DNA of 64,000 nucleotides from Blastobasis lacticolella (taxonomy: Eukaryota > Arthropoda > Insecta > Lepidoptera > Blastobasidae), in contig LR990059.1 of NCBI GenBank assembly GCA_905147135.1, positions 13,353,001 to 13,417,000 on the forward strand, written 5' to 3'. The position numbers and the translations under genes were made by a program. The notes below the pieces were generated by a model. The model did not search any database, was not told the origin of the DNA, and saw nothing but the letters and a program-made list of their open reading frames with translations. Shown here piece after piece: positions 45,758-59,303 of this stretch; within the stretch, counting starts at the first letter, position 1; every line of letters starts with the position of its first letter.

Positions 45758-45796
45758 CCAAAATTTTGAGATCGGTCACTTTCGTTCTTAGCATCT

Positions 45797-46870
45797 ATAA
45801 AACTCAATACTCCCGGCCAACCCTTCCCTACATCTAATTGAGGTAAACAAGGAGACCCACTATCTCCCAAACTTTTTACTGCCACTTTAGAAGAGGTTTT
45901 CAGAAGGCTTGCAGCTAGCTGGGAGGGAATGGGCATTGTTTTCGGCGAAAAAAGATAAACCAATCTCAGATTCGCCGATGATATAATTCTTTCCTCATCT
46001 TCAGCAGCGGAGCTTGGATCTATGATCGCCCAATTAAATAAGGCAAGCCTCGAGGTCGGACTGAAAATGAATATGTCAAAGACCAAGTTAACGACAAACA
46101 GCAACATACGTAGGTTAGAAGTGGATGGCGAAGAGATTGCATACGTCAATGAGTACCTATACCTGGGCCAATTAGTTTCTTTCCAGGCGAGGCAGGATTT
46201 AGAAATTACACGACGTGTCGAAAACGCCTGGAAAAGCTATTGGTCCATGAAACACCTCATGAAAGGTAATCTTCCTTTATCATTACAAAGGAAATTGATG
46301 GACATGTGTATCTCCCCATCCTCACCTACAGTGATCAAACTTGGTCTTTGACGGATCATCAGAAGTCCGTACTCGGGATTTGCCAGCGAGACATGAAGCG
46401 CAGTATCTTGGAAGTCAAATTGTCAGACCGTATAAGAAACAGTGTACTGCGCTCCAAAACTCAAATCGCCGATGTGGGTTTAAAAGCTGCCAACCTGAAG
46501 TAGGACTGGGCTGGGCATGTATGCCGCATGCCAATCGAGTTGTGGGCAAAAATATCCACCGACTGGACCCCACAAAACGTTACAAGGAAGCGCGGAAGGC
46601 CTAGACGATGATGGCGAGACGAGTTGGACGCCTTTTCTAAGCATTGGCTGAAGAAAACATCCGACCGTGAGTCGTGGAAGATTGAAAGGGAGGCCTTTGC
46701 CCAACAGTGGGACAGAAATAAGTAAAAATAAAAAAAAATAAACAGCTTGTAAAACCTACGTTTTTAACATTTCCAATTAATATTTCAGTGTTTATTGCTA
46801 AATTATTAACCAGCACTGATATTTTTCGAATAACGATTTATATAATGGTTCAGTGTAAAAATTAATGTTT
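45797..46870 (+). pseudogene. RTE LINE remnant, 5' truncated
   Basis: Starts within the palm domain (ataaaactcaatactcccgg, as at 4016) directly after the transposon end. It carries FADDIILSS, the thumb and C-terminal segments, then the 3' UTR to about 46870. Frameshifts separate the pieces (46022-46351, 46306-46503). It keeps glycine where the first copy has a stop. Followed by 60 bp and then transposon D. Confidence 0.75.
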
Positions 46871-47593
46871 TTAATACCTAAATCACTCAATTATACAATG
46901 TTGGTGCTACTTTTATCCTTCTGGGAATATACAGGGTGTAAAAAGACCGCTAGCATTAATTGAAACCCCATATTCTACCCATGAAACTGAACAACTTGCC
47001 CAAAGAAACATACCCGCGGAAATGACTTCATAATTTCGCTACCTAAAATAAATAATTAATTGCGACGCGCAATGTACAACGTCTGGCGCACGCCTCTCGC
47101 TGGCCCACGTGACCAGTGGTCACTGACCCCGCGCGGCGGCCGCTTTGACGTATTCTACCTAACTAGTACGGGGAAAGACCTACTGCACGATGATTTTTCC
47201 CGTAATTGGCCGCACAAAGCAAATGAGGTTCTCGTCAAAATGGTACCACCTGGAACCTAACACCTGTTAACCAAAGCAAATAAGGCACAATATTCCCTTA
47301 TTTAAACCTAAGTAACTGCTAAACCATAAGTCGCAGACTGTTTCCGATTGGTACCTGCTATCTTCCTAACTTTTGATGGCGCAGATGGTGTCAAAATTTC
47401 AACCTTCTGTCTTCAGCTGTTCAGAATGTTAGTACCACATGCTTTTTGTTTAAATTACATTACAAAATTAAGTAGGTACAGATGGCAGCACATCAACCTA
47501 TTTACCGCCAGTATAACATGAGCTAGCATCACTATGCACACACGTACAAACCGAAGATAACAAGCAAAGCAATGTACCTAGGTAGGTACTAAC

Positions 47594-48376
47594 CTACTCC
47601 ACGTTTCGCGAGCGCCGAATTAGATGCGGCTCAAATTGGCGTCCGCCAACCTCCAGGCAGATGCGCGCTCGGTGCAGGGTGTCTGCGTGAAGCCGTGTGT
47701 GCATTGTGGGGTCTTCGCTGAATTGGCTTTTCAGCTCGTCAAACACACGAGTTATTTTATCCCGTAAAACCTCTTCTGTCTGACACGGCCGGTCATACAC
47801 ACGATCTTTCACATGACCCCACAAAAAAAAATCCAACGGTGTTAAGTCCGGTGATCGTGCGGGCCAGGGATGTGGCCCGTACCTTCCGATCCAGTGCCTA
47901 CCAAAGATCCTACTTAGACGTTGGCGCACTGGCACCGTGATATGCGGCGGAGCACCGTCGTGCTGGAACCACGTGTCTCGCAGATTGGCCAGGGTCATAT
48001 CGTCCAGCTCGTCAGATATCGGCCCGTTGATAAGGGCCAGGTACTCAGGGCCGTTAATCCTGCACGGTAAAAATATCGGACCCAGGATCTGGTTCCGTAC
48101 GATACCCGCCCATACGTTGACACTCCACCGGACTTGGTGATTTGTCACATCCTGAACATCGTACGGATTTTCCTCATTCCAGAAGTGAGAGTTCCGTCGG
48201 TTCCACATACCATTTCGGGTAAACGTACTCTCATCCGTCAAAAGGATATTTCCGACGAACGCTGCATTGGCTTGAGACTGGGCTATCAACCACCTGCAGT
48301 ACTCCATGCGACTTCGGCGATCGCCAGGCACCAAAGCGTGTACTTTTCCTGCGTTCCTGCGTAAAATTGTATGCAC
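47594..48376 (-). pseudogene. DD41D transposase, N-terminally truncated (copy D)
   Basis: 260 codons with ILLTDES, FQHDGAPPHI and PLDFFLWG all present. It differs from copy A by an extra codon (YDVQDVTNHQ) and several substitutions. The frame opens only after the deletion junction, so no functional start is present. Confidence 0.72.
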
Positions 48377-50472
48377 TGTTCAGTGCGAGACTATAAGCCA
48401 TTCGCCATTTCGTCATACGGGGCGAACTTCAATTCGTTCGCTGACTTTTCGACTTGAATAACCTACGTTCTGAACTGAAAGTGAAGTAGGTAAACGTCTT
48501 GTTATCTGATCGAGCTATTTTGTTTTGCTTATATCGATTAGCAAAAATCACCTACCTAGGTACCTATGTACCAAGCTATGGTGGATCAAAGAAAAACTAT
48601 GAAAAGGTAGTGGGTTCGCTTCTCTTGTCAGTAAATAAGAAGTAGGTAGGTAATCAGGCAGGACGACACTACTGTTCAGCGAGAACTAACTCCGTAATAA
48701 TAACGGCGTTTAGGAAATCTAGGTCGCAACTAGATACCTAAGCACTTACCTACCTACTACAACTTGCCTTCGCATTGATGATTTGTGTTCTATAGGTACC
48801 TACTTACCGTCTTCTTCTTTCTTCTTATCAGCCGTACCTACGTAGAACGTCCAGTGCTGGTCATAGGCCTCCCCGATCGACTTCCTTTCCACCGTTAATA
48901 GTCACCGGGGCCCCGCGACCTTTATTAGATCGTTGGTCCATGTACCACCAAGGTAGGTTGTAGGTAGAGGTATCGGTCATTGACCCCTCATATCAGTTGC
49001 ATGGCGAAGGAAAATGTGAATCCGTACTCGTATCCGTAAGTAGGTATGTAAGCAGGGATTCAGTGGGTGTGATGGATCCAGGAGGCGCTGGGTTTTGGGC
49101 ACGCCACAGCTGCTGCTCTCTTGCCTCCTTAGAAGAGTTAGTGGAGATGGTAGACCTCAGTAAACTGTTTCAACAAATAAGATCATGGGTGCACAGAAGG
49201 TCTCCTGGTTTCATTACGATGTTTTCGGTCACCGTATTGTATTCAACTAATGTACATAACTCAGAAAGAGTCATTAGTAAATGGCCATTTGGATGCTATA
49301 CTTAGGCATCGGTCACTAATTAAACTTTATTCGCGTCTGCTGATCAGATTCACATTTATTCACCTACGCGGTGCAATACAACTGATCAGCTTACTTGATT
49401 CTCGTGTGATAATGGTTTAGGTATGTTCGATTTGAAATTACAATTAAGGTAGGTATTAAGTCATCAATCAATGACCTGGGTTTAATACTTATTTCTTCTT
49501 AATGTGTGTATCTATCTGGTAGGTACTTACTGCGCCTTTGGTCCGATCCCGCATCAGTTCTCGTGTCGTGCGTGTCTGAAAAATGAATACCACCTAGTTA
49601 CTTTTTTTTGCCTTAGTCTCCACGGTTCGGTGGTGTGATAGGAGTTGGGTATGTTCGTAATACAAACATGTTGGTTTGGTATCCGGTCATCCTGTCAGCT
49701 GGTGACAAGTGGTAGGTAGGTACTACCACAGGTACTACGTTCAATTCTCATGTTCCTAGTAGGTATTGGACTATCGATCGTGAACTTTACTGCAGATATC
49801 GACAGTAGGTAGGTGGTAGGTACTGGGCTCGATTCTCGTATGGTGTGAAAGTCCGTAAGCAAACGTGTACGTAAGTTAGGTAGGTAAACAGATCCTGTGC
49901 CTGATCATGCAAGTGCGCGCCACGGTAGACTACGGTAAATTCTCATGTAATGTGAATTCGTGGTCGTCATACAATCATGTACCTAGGTAGGTAGGACTTT
50001 CAATCGTGAACTTTACTGCTAATATCGACGGTAGATAGGTGCTGGTATAATGTCAATGACCGTAAGCAAACGTCTAGGTAATGTATTAAGGTAGGTATGC
50101 GTACCCCTGTCGTGTTGAGCTTTACTGAGTGGTAGCATGGCAGTGCTGTTGCCCCATGGGCATGGGCCCACGGGCGGCCGGTGGCGGATTGGCGCAGGCA
50201 CGGCCGCTGTAGGTAGTACCCAGCGCGCGGCACCGAGTAGGTGGAAAGTTAGCGCGCGGCAGCTAGTAGGTAGGTAGATAGGCGCACGTGTACGGCCGGC
50301 CAGCCTGCACGATATCCATTGCGTGCTTTTCCTTAAAGTGCATTTATTTCAACTTAAATTTGAACTATCAGTGTCTAAATTGATTGCGAACGATTTAGTT
50401 ATCGATACTTGATATTTTTAGTACAAAAATACAACTTTTTTTTTTTAATCTCAATTTATGCCTAAACTATGA
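48377..50472. other. Transposon D interior, noncoding
   Basis: Parallel to 6605-8833 but lacking about 290 bp near 48780 (tttgtgttctataggtacc junction). No gene. Confidence 0.5.
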
Positions 50473-50836
50473 GTTTCCGCGGGTATGTTTCTTGGGGAAA
50501 GTTGTTCAATTTCATGGGTAGAACATGGGATTTCAATTAATGCTAGCGGTCTTTTTACACCTGTATATTCAATTGCCAATGAAAGAGAATAAAAAATATA
50601 TACATGTATACAATTTGTTTTATTTAAAACCCCCTGTAATAATTGGCTTAAACTACATTAAAAACTAAATTCCACTAAAATATATATTTCACTAAACGAA
50701 AAAGACTGTCAATAACAAAATTAAATACAAAACATTTATACAATTAAACTACACTACACTAAACAATACTATTAAGAGCTAATTTAATAAAACAAACTAT
50801 ACTACACAAAATAAAATAAAAACACTAAAAATTATA

Positions 50837-53109
50837 CTAAGTCCCTTCCAAGTTCTCCCTCCAGCTGTTCAAATCTAGCCTTTCTGCATACGTTTTGCTC
50901 CTTTGTACCACTAACTGTGCTTCTCCTCCACTACCTGCTGCCTGGAACTGACTTATAGCAACTTCTGCAGTGCCCTCAGATTTGAAATCGATGTGGCTGC
51001 TATAAAAGCGTTCTAACCATTGTGGTAGTGGCTGGAACTGTGACAAGCACATATCAGAGCATAAAAGGAGACACGCATTCGCAGAAGATTGTCTTAGCAG
51101 CTGGAGTCTGATGGAAATCGCCAAGTCGTCCAGGTCCTTTGGTACTAGAGTAAAGAGGTCGCGGCCGTTCTTCATAAGCTGCAAGAAAATACAGGTATTT
51201 TGTTAATGTCACTAAATATTTGGCAATACTATTAGAAAAGACATTAAAACGAATGAAGAGGAGACAAAATATGCGACGTTTGTTTCATTTTTAAACTTTG
51301 AAGATCACAATAAAACATAGATCGAAAAATTGATGTACATATTAATACATTTTAAATAGGATGAATAAACAGGTAACACTAAATAGGTATGTCTAACTGA
51401 CCTGCGTGGCGAGAGCGCGGTGCGCGTGCGTCTCCCCGACGGCCAGCAACGCGCGCAGAAACTGCAGCAGCGGCGCGGCCAACATCGACATCTTGCCGCC
51501 GTTGCTTAAACGGGCCTCTGTAGGACAATACACTGGTATTAATACATCCAACGTCATAATCAGACTTTGATAAGAGGCAAGTTAATTTATTCGATGAAAT
51601 CCACGTTCTTATTGAGAGAAGACTATAAAAATTCTGCATCTAGGATATTAATAACAATTTACACGTACCTGCAAAATAGTCGCCCATTAGATTGGCCGCA
51701 TTAACCAGATAGGTAATGTCGCTACGCTGCAATAGTTCTATATCTGAAAGTAAAAATAAAAGTTATTGAATTTACCGTAAGCATTACTTAGCCTTTAAGC
51801 CTAGATAGCTCTAACGCTGAGGGATGGCAAATTATAAAGCACAATACAAAACTTAAAACGGATATTTAGCAAGTTAAACCAAATCAAGGGATAGTTACTG
51901 TTAAATGTGTCCTGCAAGACTGCGTTGAGGAACGCTCCACGCAATCGGTCCTGGCGCTGTCGACGCGAGATAGACACGCCGATGGCCGTCAGCCGCCGCG
52001 CAGTCGCCGCCGAGCGCAGCGCGGCCGTACGCATGGATGAGAATGCCGCTCTGTAACCAGACAACGTCATTAATACGACTATACTGTAAAGTGAAAAAAT
52101 AGGTTCCAAGTCTACGTTTCGAAAATAGCTCAAGTTGTTTTAATAATAAAAATGTCGATGTGGTGGCACATTGTATAAAACCATTTGATAATGAATATGT
52201 ATTACTTAGATACTATTTATAGATTATCAAATCCGCCTGCGAAGCATGACCATATGCCAAGAGTCCGACAGATGGTTGATAATACTGATTATCGCGTGGA
52301 TACAAATTGTAATTACAGTTTACTTTAGTAAAAAAATACTTACTCTAATCTAACCTCATCCGGGCACATTTTTGCTAACATCTCCTCCAAATGCTTCAAT
52401 TTTCTATTAAATAGAATGCCGTCTTCGTTCATTGTGAACTTTTCCAGCTGAAATAAGAAAGTAAATTAATGAATGACGCGCTTTACTGTCGTACAGCTAG
52501 TGTCAAACAAGAAGAGACTTGGCGGGTCACGTGGTTCGACTTGCGCTGTATACGATTACCTGCGCGAAATCCCCTCCACTGCCATTTGACAAGTCTCTTC
52601 TTTCGTGACGCGGGTTATAATTATAATGGTAAAACAAAAATATACTATCAAACCAGTGATGAATAAATCAAACTATCTTTGGCAATTAATTTAAGACATT
52701 GATAATAAAAAGATGAAGCCACAAAATAATAAAAATAAAATTAATTCTAAACATTTGAATTTGCACAAAGAAACTGTGTTTCTTTTTATCGTTGACTATT
52801 GCTTTTTGGTTTATTTAAGAAAATAATATATTGTTTACCTTCGATCTAAATGAAACACTAAAAATTATAAGATTATAGTCGCGTATGACACGGAAACTAG
52901 CGGACTACTGACGTTTGAATATTAATAATAGGTTTTATAATAATAACACAAATTTCTCATACCAAATCAATTAACGGCGCGTGTTCATTGTAGACGCGCA
53001 GAAAGGCTGGGTACAGCGCCCCTTCTTCGGAGCTGAACTTCTCAGCAGCCAAACTCCTCTCCACGGCCTGCGCCCAATCTTCGGTTTGAAGTGCATTGAC
53101 AGGTGCCAT
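50837..53109 (-). CDS. Six-exon MIF4G-like gene, copy D (promoter lost)
   Basis: Exons (minus): 52963-53109, 52344-52447, 51899-52050, 51669-51743, 51402-51517, 50837-51178. The frame is fully open, 311 aa. Specific residues: LAVGETH (exon 5) and SSHIDFKS (exon 6); ERSL with EEGALYPAFL in exon 1. The homology to copies A and C ends at 53230, in the 5' UTR just at the initiator (caatgaatga|gtagtcc), so the TATA box and upstream region are gone. Unless a new promoter lies in 53231-53569, this copy is probably silent or expressed from a foreign start. Confidence 0.65.
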
Positions 53110-53230
53110 TATTGAAATTAATGCAACTAAAACACGACAAAACCACACAAGAAGAAAAACTCGAACAACACTCGAAGATGACAAAATAATGACGGAGCCG
53201 GAGCTGCTACGGTAGTCAAGCAATGAATGA

Positions 53231-53569
53231 GTAGTCCAGAAAAAGCAACGTCAGCGATATGAAGGAGCAAAAGGCATGCAATAAGAATGGATTTAAACAA
53301 CCGCAGAGAGAGGGAAAACTAGGGTACAGAAGTAAAGGCAGATGTTCGGGACAGAGGGTACTTAAGACGTGAAATTGCATTACTTGTCAATTAATTTATT
53401 TTAAAAATAGTTATAATTGTTAATAAGTTTAAACAAGTAATTAATTTGTGACAGTTTATCATAACAAACAAGTGTTACGATTTCTATGGTGCCAGTGTTT
53501 GTGGCAAATAAGTTATTATAACGACACTAAAGTCGTAACGGTCGCCTTTGTTCGATTGAAATAAGAGGA
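53231..53569. other. D/E palindrome spacer derived from a unit-C-type segment
   Basis: Matches 13767-14120 in orientation but carries variants found in unit C (gatatgaagg; ggtacttaagacg), i.e. it is the reverse complement of about 40700-41060. The left join is to copy D 5' UTR. The right join (aggatt|gtatacagcgc at about 53571) is inside intron 1 of copy E. Contains no complete gene. Confidence 0.7.
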
Positions 53570-53677
53570 TTGTATACAGCGCAAGTCGAACCACGTGACC
53601 CGCCAAGTCTCTTCTTGTTTGACACTAGCTGTACGACAGTAAAGCGCGTCATTCATTAATTTACTTTCTTATTTCAG

Positions 53678-55285
53678 CTGGAAAAGTTCACAATGAACGA
53701 AGACGGCATTCTATTTAATAGAAAATTGAAGCATTTGGAGGAGATGTTAGCAAAAATGTGCCCGGATGAGGTTAGATTAGAGTAAGTATTTTTTTACTAA
53801 AGTAAACTGTAATTACAATTTGTATCCACGCGATAATCAGTATTATCAACCATCTGTCGGACTCTTGGCATATGGTCATGCTTCGCAGGCGGATTTGATA
53901 GTCTATAAATAGTAAGTAATACATATTCATTATCAAATGGTTTTATACAATGTGCCACCACATCGACATTTTTATTATTAAAACAACTTGAGCTATTTTC
54001 GAAACGTAGACTTGGAACCTTTTTTTTTCACTTTACAGTATAGTCGTATTAATGACGTTGTCTGGTTACAGAGCGGCATTCTCATCCATGCGTACGGCCG
54101 CGCTGCGCTCGGCGGCGACTGCGCGGCGGCTGACGGCCATCGGCGTGTCTATCTCGCGTCGACAGCGCCAGGACCGATTGCGTGGAGCGTTCCTCAACGC
54201 AGTCTTGCAGGACACATTTAACAGTAACTATCCCTTGATTTGGTTTAACTTGCTAAATATCCGTTTTAAGTTTTGTATTGTGCTTTGTAATTTGCCATCC
54301 CTCAGCGTTAGAGCTATCTAGGCTTAAAGGCTAAGTAATGCTTACGGTAAATTCAATAACTTTTATTTTTACTTTCAGATATAGAACTATTGCAGCGTAG
54401 CGACATTACCTATCTGGTTAATGCGGCCAATCTAATGGGCGACTATTTTGCAGGTACGTGTAAATTGTTATTAATATCCTAGATGCAGAATTTTTATAGT
54501 CTTCTCTCAATAAGAACGTGGATTTCATCGAATAAATTAACTTGCCTCTTATCAAAGTCTGATTATGACGTTGGATGTATTAATACCAGTGTATTGTCCT
54601 ACAGAGGCCCGTTTAAGCAACGGCGGCAAGATGTCGATGTTGGCCGCGCCGCTGCTGCAGTTTCTGCGCGCGTTGCTGGCCGCCGGGGAGACGCACGCGC
54701 ACCGCGCTCTCGCCACGCAGGTCAGTTAGACATACCTATTTAGTGTTACCTGTTTATTCATCCTATTTAAAATGTATTAATATGTACATCAATTTTTCGA
54801 TCTATGTTTTATTGTGATCTTCAAAGTTTAAAAATGAAACAAACGTCGCATATTTTGTCTCCTCTTCATTCGTTTTAATGTCTTTTCTAATAGTATTGCC
54901 AAATATTTAGTGACATTAACAAAATACCTGTATTTTCTTGCAGCTTATGAAGAACGGCCGCGACCTCTTTACTCTAGTACCAAAGGACCTGGACGACTTG
55001 GCGATTTCCATCAGACTCCAGCTGCTAAGACAATCTTCTGCGAATGCGTGTCTCCTTTTATGCTCTGATATGTGCTTGTCACAGTTCCAGCCACTACCAC
55101 AATGGTTAGAACGCTTTTATAGCAGCCACATCAATTTGAAATCTGAGGGCACTGCAGAAGTTGCTATAAGTCAGTTCCAAGCAGCAGGTAGTGGAGGAGA
55201 AGCACAGTTAGTGGTACAAAGGAGCAAAACGTATGCAGAAAGGCTAGATTTGAACAGCTGGAGGGAGAACTTGGAAGGGACTTAG
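53678..55285 (+). pseudogene. MIF4G-like gene copy E, exon 1 and promoter missing
   Basis: Exons 2-6 at 53678-53781, 54072-54223, 54379-54453, 54605-54720, 54944-55285 are intact with good splice sites. Homology begins inside intron 1 (from about 53571). Without exon 1 there is no MAPV start. Translation could only begin at Met codons in exon 2 or 3 (FTMNED, SSMRTAA), dropping the first 50-plus residues. E-specific residue: SSHINLKS. It is head-to-head with copy D. Called a pseudogene because the promoter and start are absent, although the remaining frame shows no decay, implying recent truncation. Confidence 0.68.
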
Positions 55286-55649
55286 TATAATTTTTAGTGT
55301 TTTTATTTTATTTAGTGTAGTATAGTTTGTTTTATTAAATTAGCTCTTAATAGTATTGTTTAGTGTAGTGTAGTTTAATTGTATAAATGTTTTGTATTTA
55401 ATTTTGTTATTGACAGTCTTTTTCGTTTAGTGAAATATGTATTTTAGTGGAATTTAGTTTTTAATGTAGTTTAAGCCAATTATTGCAGGGGGTTTTAAAT
55501 AAAACAAATTGTATACATGTATATATTTTTTATTCTCTTTCATTGGCAATTGAATATACAGGGTGTAAAAAGACCGCTAACATTAATTGAAATCCCATGT
55601 TCTACCCATGAAATTGAACAACTTTCCCCAAGAAACATACCCGCGGAAA

Positions 55650-58600
55650 CTCATAGTCTAGGAGGAAATTGAGATTTAAAAAAAAAAGTTGTATTTTTGT
55701 ACTAAAAAATATCAAGTATCGATAACTAAATCGTTCGCAATCAATTAAGACACTGATAGTTCAAATTTAAGTTGAAATAAATGCACTTTAAGTAAAAGCA
55801 CGCAATGGATATCGTGCAGGCTGGCCTGCCGTACACGTGCGCCTAACTACCTACCTACTAGCTGCCGCGCGCTAACTTTCCACCTACTCGGTGCCGCGCG
55901 CTAGGTACTACGTACAGCGGCCGTGCCTGCGCCAATCCGCCACCGGCCGCCCTTGGGCCCATGCCCATGGGGCAACAGCACTGCCATGCTACCACTCAGT
56001 AAAGCTCAACACGACAGGGGTACGCATACCTACCTTAATACATTACCTAGACGTTTGCTTACGGTCATTGACATTATACCAGCACCTATCTACCGTCGAT
56101 ATTAGCAGTAAAGTTCACGATTGAAAGTCCTACCTACCTAGGTACATGATTGTATGACGACCATTCACATTACATGAGAATTTAACGTAGTAGATATCTA
56201 CCGTGGCGCGCACTTGCATGATCAGGCACAGGATCTGTTTACCTACCTAACTTACGTACACGTTTGCTTACGGACTTTCACATCATACGAGAATCGAGCC
56301 CAGTACCTACCACCTACCTACTGTCGATATCTGCAGTAAAGTTCACGATCGATAGTCCAATACCTACTAGGAACATGAGAATTGAACGTAGTACCTGTGG
56401 TAGTACCTACCTACCACTTTTCATCAGCTGACAGGATGACCGGATACCAAACCAACATGTTACGAACATACCCAATTCCTATCACACCACCGAACCGTGG
56501 AGACTAAGGCAAAAAAAAGTAACTAGGTAGGTATTCATTTGTCAGACACGCACGACACGAGAACTGATGCGGGATCGGACCAAAGGCGCAGTAAGTACCT
56601 ACCAGATAGATACACACTTTAAGAAGAAATAAGTATTAAACCCAGGTCATTGATCGATGACTTAGTACCTACTCTAATTGTAATTTAAAATCGAACATAC
56701 CTAAACCATTATCACACGAGAATCAAGTAAGCTGATCAGTTGTATTGCACCGCGTAGGTGAATAAATGTGAATCTGATCAGCAGACGCGAATAAAGTTTA
56801 ATTAGTGACCGATGCCTAAGTGTAGCATTTAAATGGCCATGTACTAATGACTCTTTCTGAGTTATGTACATTAGTTGAATACAATACGGTGACGGAAAAC
56901 ATCCTAATGAAACCAGGAGACCTTCTGTGCACCCATGATCTTATTTGTTGAAACAGTTTACTGAGGTCTACCATCTCCACTAACTCTTCTAAGGAGGCAA
57001 GAGAGCAGCAGCTGTGGCGTGCCCAAAATCCAGCGCCTCCTGGATCCATCACACCCACTGAATCCCTGCTTACATACCTACTTACGGATACGAGTACGGA
57101 TTCACATTTTCCTTCGCCATGCAACTGATATGAGGGGTCAATGACCGATACCTCTACCTACAACCTACCTAGGTGGTACATGGACCAACGATCTAATAAA
57201 TGTCGCGTGGCCCCGGTGACTATTAACGGTGGAAAGGAAGTCGATCGGGGAGGCCTATGACCAGCACTGGACGTTCTACGTAGGTACGGCTGATAAGAAG
57301 AATGAAGAAGACGGTAAGTAGGTACCTAGAGAACACAACGAATAACAATCGAATAGGTACGACACCAAACTCCCAACCCGGGCTATCTCAGGCAGCCATT
57401 CCGTACCTTAGGTTGTGCTTTAGGTACCTACTCTTGACTGCCCATCGGCACCGTCTCGGCCAGTTCTTGCTGCGTCCGCGTTTGAGTCACAGAAAAAAAA
57501 ATCATCTATTCGAAGGCAAGTTGTAGTAGGTAGGTAAGTGCTTAGGTATCTAGTTGCGACCTAGATTTCCTAAACGCCGTTATTATTACGGAGTTAGTTC
57601 TCGCTGTACAGTAGTGTCGTCCTGCCTGGGTACCTACCTACTTCTTATTTACTGACAAGAGAAGCGAACCCACTACCTTTTCATAGTTATTCTTTGATCC
57701 ACCATAGCTTGGTACATAGGTACCTAGGTTGATGCTTTTTGCTTATCGACATAAGCAAAACAAAATAGCTCGATCAGATAACAAGAGGTTTACCTACTTC
57801 ACTTTCAGTTCAGAACGTAGGTACTTTCAAGTCGAAAAGTCAGCGAACGAATTGAGGTTCGCCCCGAATGGCGGCGTCGCCTTTGTGCAATTAGGCTGGA
57901 TCTACATTGTAACATTTTGATGTAGCGCATTTCCGTCACCGATACCGACGTGTGTGCGTCACGATCATGACATTTTATTATCAGTCTGGTCGATTTTTGA
58001 CACGATACGGCAGACGGCTAAATGAATGACCGTAATTAAAATTTCCGATAAATTTCCAATTTTGGTGAACAACCGTTAGTTGCAGTTGAAACTGACGTAG
58101 TATAAAATAAAGTTGACGTAGTCGGACAGCCGATCAAAGTCGGCTCGCCCGAGCATCCGAAAGCGACTTAATTTATAGCGAATTAGTATCCATTGCAACT
58201 GACGGTTGATCGGCTCCAGCCAAATTGAAGCGATGTTGACACTATTAGGAAATACCTGATATGATACGCCCGTAAATCGGAGTCACATATGAAGGGTTCC
58301 GTAGAAGGCAGGTACTTATGAAAAATCACATTGCTTGTAGATACACCTTTAATTTGTACTTTCATTATCAATATCATATCAGCTGGAAGACGTCCACTGG
58401 CAATCCTTCGGGGTATGTCGGTGACCTTAGTTCGCTTGTGGATCTCTTCATTCCTGATTTGATCGCACAATGAGACTCCGAGCATTGGCCTTTCCATTGC
58501 CCTTTGGGTGACAATAAGTTTTCTTATAAGGTCTACAGTAAACGGACATGTCTCCGTTCCCTAGATTTAACTTAACTTTATTAATATTATTTGTCGGTAT

Positions 58601-59303
58601 AGGCTACAGTAATACTCAAGGAATTTGTCAAGTACCCACAACGTTTCAAAAGAGACAGCCCTAAACACGTAAAATGATACTTGCTGATCATGATGATATG
58701 ATGTCAATGATGTTATATCGTGAAAATTTCGATCATTCCCGTTGTCCCCCAAATCATCCTCACACCCTAACCTATCTATCTATCCCTTTCACACTCGTCG
58801 CATTTTACCACCAGTGTGAAAGAGAGGGTAGATTTGGGTGTAAATATTATACGTCAATAGATACGTATCCCTAAAAATGATACAAATTTGGACGCGGTGA
58901 TAAAGCCACTACCTTGTCGTGTAGTGTCGTGATGCGTCAAAAGTATGTCGGTTTCATACATTTACTATGGTAAAGCGATAGAGAGAGAGAAAGAGATAGA
59001 GACACGCTACGATACGACACTTCACATTGATGTGTTATTTAACCAAAGTAAATGTATGACACCGGTATGCTTCTGCCGCGTCACGTCACGACACGATAGT
59101 GTGTACCAGCCTTAGGATGCGCGCGCGGGTTTTACCGGAACTAGGATCAAAAGAAATTGCCGACACCAGCGGCGCGACTGTTCTTCCTTCTTTCTTTCTT
59201 CAGTTCGGTTGCAAACGCGATACGAATACGACATTGTTACGGTGAAAGTGATTTGTTGAAAACAAGTTGAAAAAGTATTTTCAAGTGTGTAAGGTATTTT
59301 GTG
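55650..59303. other. Transposon E leader, noncoding with nested repeats
   Basis: GC-rich block 55860-55990, dispersed repeat 56855-56920, LINE scrap about 57240-57290, LINE 3' fragment 58375-58565 and foldback 58905-59116. No long credible gene. Confidence 0.5.

Larger units (their letters stand above)
41548..45792 (-). mobile_element. DNA transposon with intron-containing transposase-like gene
   Basis: Imperfect terminal inverted repeats: GCTGAGAACGAAAGTGAC at 41548-41565 and the complement of gtcactttcgttcttagc ending at 45792, extending over tcaaaattt (about 35 bp). It separates the palindrome arm (left) from an RTE fragment (right), so no target duplication can be read. The only gene is on the minus strand (42688-45182). 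The family is unnamed here; it is distinct from the Tc1-like element. Confidence 0.65.
46932..50563 (-). mobile_element. DNA transposon copy D
   Basis: Left end CAGGGTGTAAAAAG at 46932 with TA flank. The right end (50563) lacks one C of the terminal CCC. It is 3632 bp and shares the large internal deletion of copy A that removes the transposase N-terminus, so A and D descend from the same deletion derivative. Direct orientation relative to A. Confidence 0.8.

Noticed and set aside
35320..53230. Treating units C and D as one collapsed or alternative haplotype of A/B
   Set aside because: Each has private junctions (transposon terminus loss in C, promoter loss in D) and distinct residues, so they are reported as separate. 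Misassembly still cannot be excluded without reads.
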